64,000 nucleotides of DNA, taken from the NCBI GenBank assembly GCA_900543815.1, contig UQST01000005.1, positions 61,940 through 125,939 of the forward strand. The letters run 5' to 3'. Below the pieces are notes generated by a model. It had not been told where the DNA came from. It did no database searches and saw only the letters and a list, made by a program, of their open reading frames with translations. Positions 55,736 to 64,000 of this stretch are shown one piece after another. The DNA is from an uncultured Prevotellaceae bacterium (GTDB lineage Bacteria; Bacteroidota; Bacteroidia; Bacteroidales; Bacteroidaceae). Position 1 is the stretch's first letter. Every line of letters starts with the position of its first letter. Position numbers and translations under genes: made by a program.

Positions 55736-57673
55736 ATGGCAAACAAGAAATTAAACAAATACATCGGAACAGTAATCCTGGGAACAGCCATCTTGGCTGT
55801 ACCCGGATGTTCCGACACATGGGACGACCATTATGAGGTTGGTGATAGCGGCAACGTAGCCACCAAGACTCTGTGGGAGCAGATTACAAGCAACCCAGAC
55901 TTGAGCCGGTTTGCTGAGATTGCTAAGCGTACAAAGTTCTATCGTGACGAGAAGCATCCTCAAAGCACTTACACCTATGCCGACATCCTCAATGGCGGTC
56001 AGGTAAACACCGTATGGGCTCCCGAGAACAGTGCCATCAGTGATGAGGACTATGAGAAGTATCTCGAGATGGCTGAGAATGATGGTTTCAACCTGCAGCA
56101 GCAGTTTATGGGCAACCACATCGCTCTGTGGAGACGTATCTATGCTGGTACAGACATTGATACCGTAAAGGTTCTCAATGGCAAGAACATGATCTTCGAT
56201 AAGGGTCAGGGTACGTTCCAGAACGAGGTGATCAACCTGAAGAACATTCCCGCTGTGAATGGTACACTGCACACACTGAAGGGTATCGCAGAGTTCAAGT
56301 ACAACCTCTACGAGTACATCAAGTTCGGTGGCACTACCAACACATTCCACGATTATCTGGTAGCCAGAGACACCACTTACTTCTCTGCTGGTTCCAGCAT
56401 CGAGGGTCGTCCCGACGAGAATGGTAACCCCACATACGTTGATAGTGTGTATTTCACTTCAAACCGTATGCTGAGCAACAGTTGGTATCTGCCCAACACA
56501 GGTGCTGACAGTTGGATGATGGCTGAGAGAAGCTTCGGTGAGGGTATCGACCGTGAGGACTCTTCTTATGTGATGGTTATTCCTACCGATGAAGGTTGGT
56601 CGGCTGCTTACAACAAGTTGAAGCCCTACTACAAGTACTCTACCTCTTATGAGGATAAGACTAAGGGTACTCAGGGTACAACACTTGTGTATAGCGGTCT
56701 GAATGCCGACTCTCTGGCAGAGATGAGCATCAACATGGATATCGTTACTCCTCTGGTGTTCAATGTGCACAAGATTGGTAAAGCTGATGGCGACAAGTCA
56801 AGCAAGATTTGGGAACTGGAGACCTTCGCTCCCACCAAGGCTGCTTCTGCTGAGTACTACCTCAACTCTGTAGGTGACACTCTGCGCAGCACCGACACAT
56901 GGGAGAAGACATCTCTCTTCGAGGGTGAGCCTGTGAAGATGAGTAACGGTCTGGCCTACATGTCCAATACCTGGAGCTATCCCACAGAGTTCTACAAGCC
57001 TGATGTGGTGGTGGAGATGTCTTACGGCATGTTCTACAACACCTCTAACACCGCTTACTACAAGGCTGGTTCTGGTACCTCTTCTCAGGCATTCAGCAAT
57101 GAGAACTACTCTGACATCAGTTCTAAGTATGGTAAGGTGAGCAACAATAACTTCTACCTGCTGGAGAACCCTGGTGCTTCTTCTGGTGCTACTGTTGAGG
57201 TTGCCCTCTATGGTAACTACAATGGTGCATACCGACCCAGTGCACAGGTGATGAGCGGCAAGTACGACGTTCAGGTTGTTGTGGTTCCTTATTACTACAA
57301 GATGATTGCAGATGCAGGCGAAATCGACTCAATGTTCTTGGATTCTATGTATCTTGACTCTGTAGCCAAGAAGAACATGAACAAGTTCAAGACACGTATC
57401 CGCTACAACAATGGTGGTTCACGTGACGTGCAGAGCAAGGCTGTCACCAGCTATACCAAGGGTTTGAAGGTGGATACCGTAACTGTTGCCGAGGACTTTG
57501 AGTTCCCCTACTCTTATAGGAACCTCCGCTACAGCTATCCCACCATCATCATCCAGAGTGAGGCTACTGCAAGCGACAGGCGCAAGGGTTACATCTTGCC
57601 CATCTGTATCGACCAGATTATTCTGAAGAGTAAAGAGACAGGTAACGTAATTGTTGTTGACCCTAAGGAATAA
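55736..57673 (+). CDS. Second FAS1-like lipoprotein
   Basis: 645 residues from MANKKLNKYIGTVILG; a TTG 21 bp upstream is rejected. Lipobox AVPGC with C25. FAS1-type boxes include VNTVWAPENSAISDEDYEKY and YVMVIPTDEGWSAAYNKL. The first 100 residues (LWEQITSNPDLSRFAEIAKR) resemble the start of a fasciclin module. The C-terminal part (about 400-645) is a beta-rich domain I cannot name. It sits between SusD 1 and SusC 2, so each SusC has an upstream FAS1 gene. Confidence 0.82.
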   Translation: MANKKLNKYIGTVILGTAILAVPGCSDTWDDHYEVGDSGNVATKTLWEQITSNPDLSRFAEIAKRTKFYRDEKHPQSTYTYADILNGGQVNTVWAPENSAISDEDYEKYLEMAENDGFNLQQQFMGNHIALWRRIYAGTDIDTVKVLNGKNMIFDKGQGTFQNEVINLKNIPAVNGTLHTLKGIAEFKYNLYEYIKFGGTTNTFHDYLVARDTTYFSAGSSIEGRPDENGNPTYVDSVYFTSNRMLSNSWYLPNTGADSWMMAERSFGEGIDREDSSYVMVIPTDEGWSAAYNKLKPYYKYSTSYEDKTKGTQGTTLVYSGLNADSLAEMSINMDIVTPLVFNVHKIGKADGDKSSKIWELETFAPTKAASAEYYLNSVGDTLRSTDTWEKTSLFEGEPVKMSNGLAYMSNTWSYPTEFYKPDVVVEMSYGMFYNTSNTAYYKAGSGTSSQAFSNENYSDISSKYGKVSNNNFYLLENPGASSGATVEVALYGNYNGAYRPSAQVMSGKYDVQVVVVPYYYKMIADAGEIDSMFLDSMYLDSVAKKNMNKFKTRIRYNNGGSRDVQSKAVTSYTKGLKVDTVTVAEDFEFPYSYRNLRYSYPTIIIQSEATASDRRKGYILPICIDQIILKSKETGNVIVVDPKE

Positions 57674-57682
57674 AATAAGATT

Positions 57683-60600
57683 ATGAAAAATAATTTCAAT
57701 CATACATTTGTGCACAGAACTTTGGGCGCAGGTCTGTGCGTGTTGATGCTTTCTGGCATGGGCATTAGCAATGCGTATGCTCAGGCTGAAAGCGGTGACA
57801 CGGTTCTGGTACGCCGTATTGCCAAAGCCAAGAAAGGAAAGCAGTACCCGACCAAGAGCGTAACAGGTAAGATTACCGACAACGCCACTGGCGAGCCAAT
57901 GGGTGGTGTGCGTGTTCAGGCATTAGGTCTGGAGGCATATTCTGCTCTGACAGAAGAGGACGGAAGCTACAAGCTGGATATCCCCACCTTCTCAGACGCT
58001 CTGTATGTGTTTGCCGAGGGTTACAACCCCCTGCAGGTGGCTGTGAAGGACGGCAAGGCCGACGCTTCTCTCATCACCACACAGTTCAATAGCTACTATA
58101 CCGAGGGTACCTCTATCACAGCTCAGCACAAAGCTGTCATCAGTGAGACCAACGGTATGAGCATCGACGATGACATCGAGCGCAAGCTGGCTGGTGACGT
58201 TTATACCACCAAGCGTAATGGTCTGCCCGGTCTGGGTTCATACATGACCATCCGTGGTGTCAACTCTCTGAACGCCAATACGCAGCCCATTATCATCCTG
58301 GATGGTAACATCATCGATACACAGTATGACCGTACCACCATGCACGAGGGCTTCTACAACAACATCCTCGCTGGTCTTGACCCCGAGAACGTTGAGAGCG
58401 TGCAGGTAATCAAGAATGCCACCGCTCTGTATGGTGCTAAGGGTGCCAATGGTGCCATCATCATCACCACCAAGCGTGGTAAGAGCATGGCTACCAAGAT
58501 TAACGTTCGTCTGTATGGCGGTGTGGAGCTCACACCTAAGAAACTGGATGTTCTGAGCGGTGACCAGTACTCAGCTTACCTGAGTGACATGATCAGCACC
58601 ATCAAGAACAACACCTCCAGCTCTCTGCGCTCTTACCCCTTCCTGGACAAGAGCCCCAGCAACTACTACCGCAAGGTGTTCAGCAACAACACCGACTGGC
58701 AGAAGGATATGTACCGCAACGCAATGACCCAGAACTACAAGATCAGTGTGGAGGGTGGTGATGAAATCGGTATGTATGACCTGTCACTGGGTTATGCCAA
58801 GAGTGAGAGCACAGGCAAGGGCACCGATATGGATCGCCTGAACCTCCGCTTCAATACCGACATCAAGGTGTTCTCCAAGCTGAGCACAGAGCTGGATATT
58901 GCTTACAGCCAGACCAGCTACCATATTATGGATAATGGCTGGAGCGAGGACTACAGCATGCAGAATATCGGTTCTGCCAATGTGCTGGGTCTGATCCAGG
59001 CTCCTTTCATCAGCCCCTATGCTTACTATTATGACGAGAATGCCACTGACGCTTATGCATCAGACCGTCTTCGTCTCTCTCGTGAGTATGCTGGCAAGTA
59101 TGGTGCCTCTGGTGGTACACTCATGCAGAACCCCTTCAACTTCTCCAACTATATCAATACGGGTGCCAATGTCATGAACGAGGCTCTGCGTAACCCCTAT
59201 TGGATTCTGAAGAATGGTGAGGGCAACAACAAGAACTATGCTCAGAGCACTCAGATCAGCCTGAACGTGAAGCCCACCTATCAGGTGACAAAGACCTTCT
59301 CTATCAGCGACCGTTTCAACTTCAACCTGAACCGTGGCAACGAGAAGTACTTCCTCCCCGTGAATGGTACCACTCAGTACTATCTGCAGGATCTGGGTTA
59401 TGTGACCAGTGTTCAGAAGACTTTCTTCTCTAAGGCTACCACCTTGCAGAACGACCTTCGTCTGAACTGGGAGAACACCTATGGCGCTCATCACGTGAAT
59501 GTGTATGGCGGCTGGCGTTACAACAACTATTCCTACAGCTACAACTACATGCAGGGATACAACAACGAGAACGATAAGCTGCCCATCCTGTCCAAGAACA
59601 TGAAGTACATCAACTATGGTGGTACTAATGACAACTGGATTGACATGACTTACTACTTCGATGCCAATTACAACTACAAGAACCGCTACTTCGCCGACTT
59701 CACAGTCAGCTCTACAGCCAGCAGCCGTTTCGGTGACAACACCAAGGACGGTTTCCAGTTGGGCGGTGTAAGCTGGGGTGTATTCCCCTCACTGCAGTTG
59801 GGTTGGGTGATCACCAACGAGCCTTGGTTCAAGACTTCAAAGGGTATCAACTACTTGAAGCTGACAGCCGGTGTGGATCAGAGTGGTAACGACGACCTCG
59901 ACTACTACGCAGCCCGTACCTATTGGGAGAGCGTGAAGGTGACTCACAATACTGTAGGTCTCTTCCTCAAGAACATTGAGAACAGCACCATCCAGTGGGA
60001 GACAACCACCAAGTACAATGTGGGTCTGCAGGGTAGCTTCCTGAACAACCGCTTGCAGGCTGGCCTCGACCTCTACTGGCACAAGACAGACAACCTGCTC
60101 GCTCTGCGCGATCTGCCCTACATCTCTGGTATGTCTAACAAGTACTGGTCAAATGAGGGTCAGATGAAGAACAGAGGTGTTGAGGTAAGCGTGAACGCTG
60201 CTCTTATCAACAAGAAGGACTGGAAGTGGGAGCTGGGTGCTACACTCGGTCACTACAACAACAAGATTACCGAGTTGCCCACCGGCAAGTCCAACACTAT
60301 CACTCTGACTGACGTGAATGGCGGAAACAAGCAGGTTATCCACGGCTACACCAGCAGCATCTATGGCGACAACAATGTGCTGACAGCTGTAGGTTATGCA
60401 GTAGGCAGCTTCTACGGATGGCGTACCGATGGTATCCTGAGCAGCGATCAGGAGGCCAGCACAGCAGGTGCACAGGGTTACCTGAAGTATCCCACCGGAC
60501 TGGCTGAGGAGAGCAAGAGGTATTATGACTTCAAGGCTGGTGACGTGAAGTTCGTTGACCAGAATGGTGATGGCGTGATCGATGATGCCGACCGTGTGGT

Positions 60601-61114
60601 GATTGGCAACCCCAACCCCGACATCTATGGTAACATCTTCACCAGCCTCACTTGGAAGAACCTCCGTCTGGATGCCAACTTCAAGTATAGCGTGGGTAAC
60701 GACATCTACAACTACCAGCGTTCTGAGCTGGAGGGCTTGAACACCACTTACAACCAGACAACAGCCGCTCTGCGTCGCTGGACCTATGAGGGTCAGGTGA
60801 CCGATATGCCTCGCGCATGCTATACCTATAGCGATGACTGGCGTAACAACGAGCGTATGTCTGACCGTTGGATTGAGGACGGCAGCTACCTGAAGTTGAA
60901 GAACCTGCGTCTGACCTATAAGATTCCTTACAGCAACAGCTGGCTGCTGGGTCTGAAGGTTTGGGGTGAGGCCAACAACGTGTTCACTCTGACCAAGTAT
61001 CTGGGCACAGATCCCGAGATGAGCTGCCGCAACGGTGTGCTGTATCAGGGTATTGACACAGGCTTGATTCCCAACGGACGTAGCTTCAACGTAGGTGTTT
61101 CTATCAACTTGTAA
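57683..61114 (+). CDS. SusC-like TonB-linked outer-membrane transporter, pair 2
   Basis: 1143 residues. The signal peptide ends near AYAQ (about 34). The carboxypeptidase-like domain (about 57-130) starts SVTGKITDNATGEPMGGVRV. The plug has YMTIRGVNSLNANTQPIIIL and ALYGAKGANGAIIITTKRG, and the barrel ends VGVSINL. An extra segment of about 30 residues between signal peptide and the first domain is seen. It pairs with the SusD that begins 25 bp downstream. Confidence 0.95.
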   Translation: MKNNFNHTFVHRTLGAGLCVLMLSGMGISNAYAQAESGDTVLVRRIAKAKKGKQYPTKSVTGKITDNATGEPMGGVRVQALGLEAYSALTEEDGSYKLDIPTFSDALYVFAEGYNPLQVAVKDGKADASLITTQFNSYYTEGTSITAQHKAVISETNGMSIDDDIERKLAGDVYTTKRNGLPGLGSYMTIRGVNSLNANTQPIIILDGNIIDTQYDRTTMHEGFYNNILAGLDPENVESVQVIKNATALYGAKGANGAIIITTKRGKSMATKINVRLYGGVELTPKKLDVLSGDQYSAYLSDMISTIKNNTSSSLRSYPFLDKSPSNYYRKVFSNNTDWQKDMYRNAMTQNYKISVEGGDEIGMYDLSLGYAKSESTGKGTDMDRLNLRFNTDIKVFSKLSTELDIAYSQTSYHIMDNGWSEDYSMQNIGSANVLGLIQAPFISPYAYYYDENATDAYASDRLRLSREYAGKYGASGGTLMQNPFNFSNYINTGANVMNEALRNPYWILKNGEGNNKNYAQSTQISLNVKPTYQVTKTFSISDRFNFNLNRGNEKYFLPVNGTTQYYLQDLGYVTSVQKTFFSKATTLQNDLRLNWENTYGAHHVNVYGGWRYNNYSYSYNYMQGYNNENDKLPILSKNMKYINYGGTNDNWIDMTYYFDANYNYKNRYFADFTVSSTASSRFGDNTKDGFQLGGVSWGVFPSLQLGWVITNEPWFKTSKGINYLKLTAGVDQSGNDDLDYYAARTYWESVKVTHNTVGLFLKNIENSTIQWETTTKYNVGLQGSFLNNRLQAGLDLYWHKTDNLLALRDLPYISGMSNKYWSNEGQMKNRGVEVSVNAALINKKDWKWELGATLGHYNNKITELPTGKSNTITLTDVNGGNKQVIHGYTSSIYGDNNVLTAVGYAVGSFYGWRTDGILSSDQEASTAGAQGYLKYPTGLAEESKRYYDFKAGDVKFVDQNGDGVIDDADRVVIGNPNPDIYGNIFTSLTWKNLRLDANFKYSVGNDIYNYQRSELEGLNTTYNQTTAALRRWTYEGQVTDMPRACYTYSDDWRNNERMSDRWIEDGSYLKLKNLRLTYKIPYSNSWLLGLKVWGEANNVFTLTKYLGTDPEMSCRNGVLYQGIDTGLIPNGRSFNVGVSINL

Positions 61115-61139
61115 TCAAAGAGTCAAAGGATATAAGATT

Positions 61140-63410
61140 ATGAAAACAAAATCTATTATAAGCCTGCTTGTCTTCTGCATGACTTTGGGCATGCTTACCA
61201 CCTCATGCGAGGACATGCTTACGCCCGACAGCGAGCGCCATTCCTACAAGGTGGCAGGCGATACGCTGTACTCTTACTGGGGCATTGTGAAGTCTCTGCA
61301 GAACATTGCAGAGCGCTACGTGATACTCAATGAGTGCCGTTCTGACCTCGTGGAGGGTACCAGCCATGTGAGCGATACCATCGCCGCCATTCTGAACTTT
61401 GGTCAGAATGGCTACGAGGACAAGTATGAGGATGGTGCATGCAAATATCTGCGCATCAGCGATTACTATCATGTAATCAACAGCTGTAACGCTTATATTG
61501 CCATGTGCGACACCTTCCGCACTACCGGCACTGACCGCAAGTATATGATTCGTGAGTACTCTCAGGTGCAGGCTATCCGTGCTTGGGTGTATATGCAGCT
61601 GGTTTACGCTTATGGCGAGGTTCCTTTCTATACGGAACCTCTCCTCACCACCGACGCTATCAACAAGATGGCCAACAACCCCAACCGTCAGATGGCCAAT
61701 GCAGGCAATCTGGTTGACCTCCTGGGCAAGGACCTCATCTCTATGGAGTATGTTGAGCGTCGTTATGGTTACCCCTTCTATCAGGACTATGGTGATGGTG
61801 CCAACTTCGTTTGCCACAGTTCCAGAGTGATGTTCCCCGTGAGCCTTGTGCTGGGTGACCTTTATCTGATGAAGGGTGACAAGGCGTCTTGCCGTGAGGC
61901 TGCCCGCCATTACTTTGAGTTCTTCAACACCAAGAATGGCGGCCCCATGCTCACCTCTTACTATAGCACAGCCAATGTGATGGAAGGTGAGGATGAGCCC
62001 GAATACGAATATTCTTCTTCTAATGCTTTCAATGGCATGGGTCAGTTCGACAAGTATTCCGAGGCTATCACCTGTATTCCCAGTAATAAGGGTAAGCTGG
62101 ATGGCAATGTGAATACCGACATCAGCCGACTGTTCGGTTTCGAGCCTCAGACCTCTACAAACGGTGCTGGCGATGACGAGTTTTCTTACGTGTCACTCAC
62201 TAAGAACTTCGAGCGTCAGCTGGTGGCCAGCCGTGGCTATGAGGCTCTGTGTGACTCTCAGAAGTATGAGATTTACATTGGTGACAGAAACAACCCCTTC
62301 CTCTCGCTTGAGGTAATGCCAGGTGTGGGTGATGCCCGTCGCTCATGGATCATGAATCCCAGCACAGGCAGGCCTTATGTAGGCTATCTGGGTGAGGACA
62401 GAGTGTATGGTAAGTTTGTGAGCAAGCAGAATCCTTTTGGCAGTTTCTCAACAGTTTATCCTGTCGTTTATCGTCGTTCTATGGTTTGGCTGCACTTTGC
62501 CGAGGCACTCAACCGTGCCGGCTATCCCAGCTATGCTTTTGCTATCCTGAAGAACGGTCTTTGCCAGAACGACTACTGGTATCCTGAGGAGACTGACTAC
62601 GAGCCCACTGAGGTTCACTATCGCTGGATCAATACCAACGACACTCTGGACGTGGATACTATCCCCGTACAGAACGGCGAGGATCTTTTCATCCCTGCCG
62701 AGGAGCTGAAGAACAAGGTATATGATACCTACTTGGCTCTGGGGCTTGATTCTGCTGATGTTAAGGGTTGTGGTATCGTTGATTCATTTGTGGTCAGCCG
62801 CAAGAACTATAGCGCATTCTACGACAAGACCTGCTACTATCTTGACCTGCGTGAGCTTGAGAAGGCCAAGACGGAGCCTTTCCTCGACTTCGATGCATTC
62901 TATCTTGAGGGATTTATGTCTTCGGTTGGTATTCCTTATAAGACCTCTATGTTCCAGCGTGGATTGAATAGGACTTCTTATCCCACAGCCAGCATCTCTG
63001 ACTTCTACCTCACAGTGGGTATCCACCAGTTGGGTTGCGGATATGTTCGTTACGACGAGCGTGCCCAGAGCGGTAAGGAGAGCGTATATAACTATGTTGA
63101 CCAGGTGGCAAAGAAGATCAAGGAGAACCACGGAATCACAGTCACCAAGGAGGATATCTATGGTGAGGACGAGCGTATTCGTGAGTATGTGATTGAGGCC
63201 GTCGAGGATCTTATCATTGATGAGGGTGCTCTGGAGCTCGCCTTCGAGGGCAGCCGCTTCTCAGACCTCGCCCGTGTGGCTATCCGCCGTAACGATCCCA
63301 CCTTCCTGGCCAAGCGTGTAGCTAAGCGCGGTGGCGATATGGATATGGGTCTGTACAACTTCCTGAGCCGTTCTTCCAAGAACTGGTATCTGCCTTTCCC
63401 CACAGAGTAA
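61140..63410 (+). CDS. SusD-like surface ligand-binding lipoprotein, pair 2
   Basis: 756 residues from MKTKSIISLLVF, long for a SusD protein (usually about 500-650). Lipobox LTTSC with C23. The core VQAIRAWVYMQLVYAYGEVP and the C-terminal LELAFEGSRFSDLARVAIRR fit the family. Long insertions in the middle (about 280-560) may shape a ligand-specific pocket. It is the last gene of the block and is followed by a strong terminator. Confidence 0.93.
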   Translation: MKTKSIISLLVFCMTLGMLTTSCEDMLTPDSERHSYKVAGDTLYSYWGIVKSLQNIAERYVILNECRSDLVEGTSHVSDTIAAILNFGQNGYEDKYEDGACKYLRISDYYHVINSCNAYIAMCDTFRTTGTDRKYMIREYSQVQAIRAWVYMQLVYAYGEVPFYTEPLLTTDAINKMANNPNRQMANAGNLVDLLGKDLISMEYVERRYGYPFYQDYGDGANFVCHSSRVMFPVSLVLGDLYLMKGDKASCREAARHYFEFFNTKNGGPMLTSYYSTANVMEGEDEPEYEYSSSNAFNGMGQFDKYSEAITCIPSNKGKLDGNVNTDISRLFGFEPQTSTNGAGDDEFSYVSLTKNFERQLVASRGYEALCDSQKYEIYIGDRNNPFLSLEVMPGVGDARRSWIMNPSTGRPYVGYLGEDRVYGKFVSKQNPFGSFSTVYPVVYRRSMVWLHFAEALNRAGYPSYAFAILKNGLCQNDYWYPEETDYEPTEVHYRWINTNDTLDVDTIPVQNGEDLFIPAEELKNKVYDTYLALGLDSADVKGCGIVDSFVVSRKNYSAFYDKTCYYLDLRELEKAKTEPFLDFDAFYLEGFMSSVGIPYKTSMFQRGLNRTSYPTASISDFYLTVGIHQLGCGYVRYDERAQSGKESVYNYVDQVAKKIKENHGITVTKEDIYGEDERIREYVIEAVEDLIIDEGALELAFEGSRFSDLARVAIRRNDPTFLAKRVAKRGGDMDMGLYNFLSRSSKNWYLPFPTE

Positions 63411-63468
63411 GTTGAGACAGCCGTTTCTCCCGCATTCCTTGCGGATGCATCGGGAGAGCACAGATAAA

Positions 63469-63509
63469 GGGAGCCTTCTGGAGGAGTCAAAGACCTCCAG
63501 GAGGCTCCC
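63469..63509 (+). terminator. Terminator of the FAS1/Sus operon
   Basis: Stem GGGAGCCTTCTGGAGG / CCTCCAGGAGGCTCCC (one small internal mismatch) followed by TTCTTTG, 58 bp after the last stop codon. Confidence 0.85.
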
Positions 63510-63573
63510 TTCTTTGTTGCATGCCCAATGCTGACGACTTCATCTTGGCAACGCCAAACAGAAGATGCCTCCA

Positions 63574-64000
63574 CTCCAGAGGGGGGCAGGAGTGTCAACG
63601 GAAGCGGTGCAGTTCCCAGGCAAGTGTCAACAGATTCAGTATGACTTCTACTTCACTGTCCATTGATTCAGTTTATGAAGAGAAAAGGTTTCCAGTGAAA
63701 TCAGGAAAAGACACACTCGGGCAATACGAAAAAACGAAGCAAGGATACTTTGCAAAGTAATACTGGATACTTGGCGATTTATCCTTGGATACATTGCAAA
63801 GTATCGTTGGATACTTTTTCGGGGTAGTTTCCTGCTCTCCGACTCTGTCCTTTCCTGATTTCATTGGGTCTGGAAAAGACACACATCTTCACCCTAGAGA
63901 GGGGGCAGGAGCGTCAACTGAAGCCGTGCAATTCCAAGGCAAGTGACAACTGATTCAGTATGACTCCCACTTCACTGTCCATTGATTCAGTTTGTGAAGA
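63574..64000. repeat. Long direct repeat, two copies at 319-bp spacing
   Basis: 63574-63681 and 63893-64000 are aligned without gaps. They are about 90 percent identical over their last about 100 bp (for example GATTCAGTATGACT and CACTGTCCATTGATTCAGTT in both). The second copy may continue beyond the window. Neither copy encodes a recognisable protein. Confidence 0.85.
63692..63867. repeat. 22-bp array (GGATAC) framed by a 17-bp inverted repeat
   Basis: GGATAC starts units at 63743, 63765, 63787 and 63809, exactly 22 bp apart; two units contain TTGCAAAGTA. Flanking arms CCAGTGAAATCAGGAAA (63692-63708) and TTTCCTGATTTCATTGG (63851-63867) are inverted with one mismatch in 17. The whole lies between the two copies of the direct repeat. 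Confidence 0.85.

Noticed and set aside
1..64000. tRNA, rRNA or complete insertion sequences
   Set aside because: I looked for CCA-type ends, cloverleaf-like segments and transposase motifs and saw none that I could support.

Overview
The window reads as a chromosomal segment of a Bacteroidales bacterium, most likely of the Prevotella/Segatella/Paraprevotella group. The evidence is: promoters of the Bacteroidetes type (TTTG, about 20 bp, TAnnTTTG); SusC/SusD pairs; a type IX secretion sorting tail; an LpxC-FabZ fusion; a PIF1-TPR helicase; and a Na+-dependent methylmalonyl-CoA decarboxylase operon. I saw no rRNA or tRNA gene.

Layout. 1-4.3 kb: a cut-off GH31 glycosidase (minus strand), then a coiled-coil membrane protein, trmB and mrp (plus strand). 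4.3-12.8 kb: a complete type II-C CRISPR-Cas locus. On the minus strand it runs cas9, cas1, cas2, a 92-bp leader and an array of 46 repeats with 45 spacers; a tracrRNA gene fires divergently from just upstream of cas9. The repeat sense, the worn repeats at the far end and the cas2-side leader all agree that the array is transcribed on the minus strand. 13-23 kb: ilvE, xseAB and a phytase-like histidine phosphatase (minus), the decarboxylase operon mmdA-D-C-B whose biotin carrier has two biotinyl domains, and a DUF5715 protein. 23-28.3 kb: phoH, a T9SS-exported GHL10 protein, purC, ubiE/menG and aroE (plus). 28.5-33.6 kb: dxs, an AraC-regulator remnant and a TonB-dependent receptor (minus). 33.7-47 kb: purM, prfA, pyrF, lpxD, lpxC-fabZ, lpxA, a small acidic protein, miaA, PBP1A and the PIF1-TPR helicase (plus), so lipid A synthesis lies beside nucleotide synthesis and peptidoglycan synthesis. 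47.2-63.4 kb: one operon-like block with the order FAS1 lipoprotein, SusC, SusD, FAS1 lipoprotein, SusC, SusD, and no glycosidase.

The least explained signal is in the gaps between genes. At least five intergenic regions carry degenerate tandem arrays with a 22-bp step (0.87-1.09, 30.57-30.66, 39.31-39.50 as 44-bp doublets, 42.15-42.23 and 63.74-63.83 kb). A 21-bp array lies at 30.74-30.83 kb and a 47-bp array at 4.09-4.25 kb. The sequences differ between loci but the step does not. In the CRISPR array, two spacers are near-duplicates, and two others look like the same protein-coding site taken from diverged relatives, differing mainly at codon third positions.
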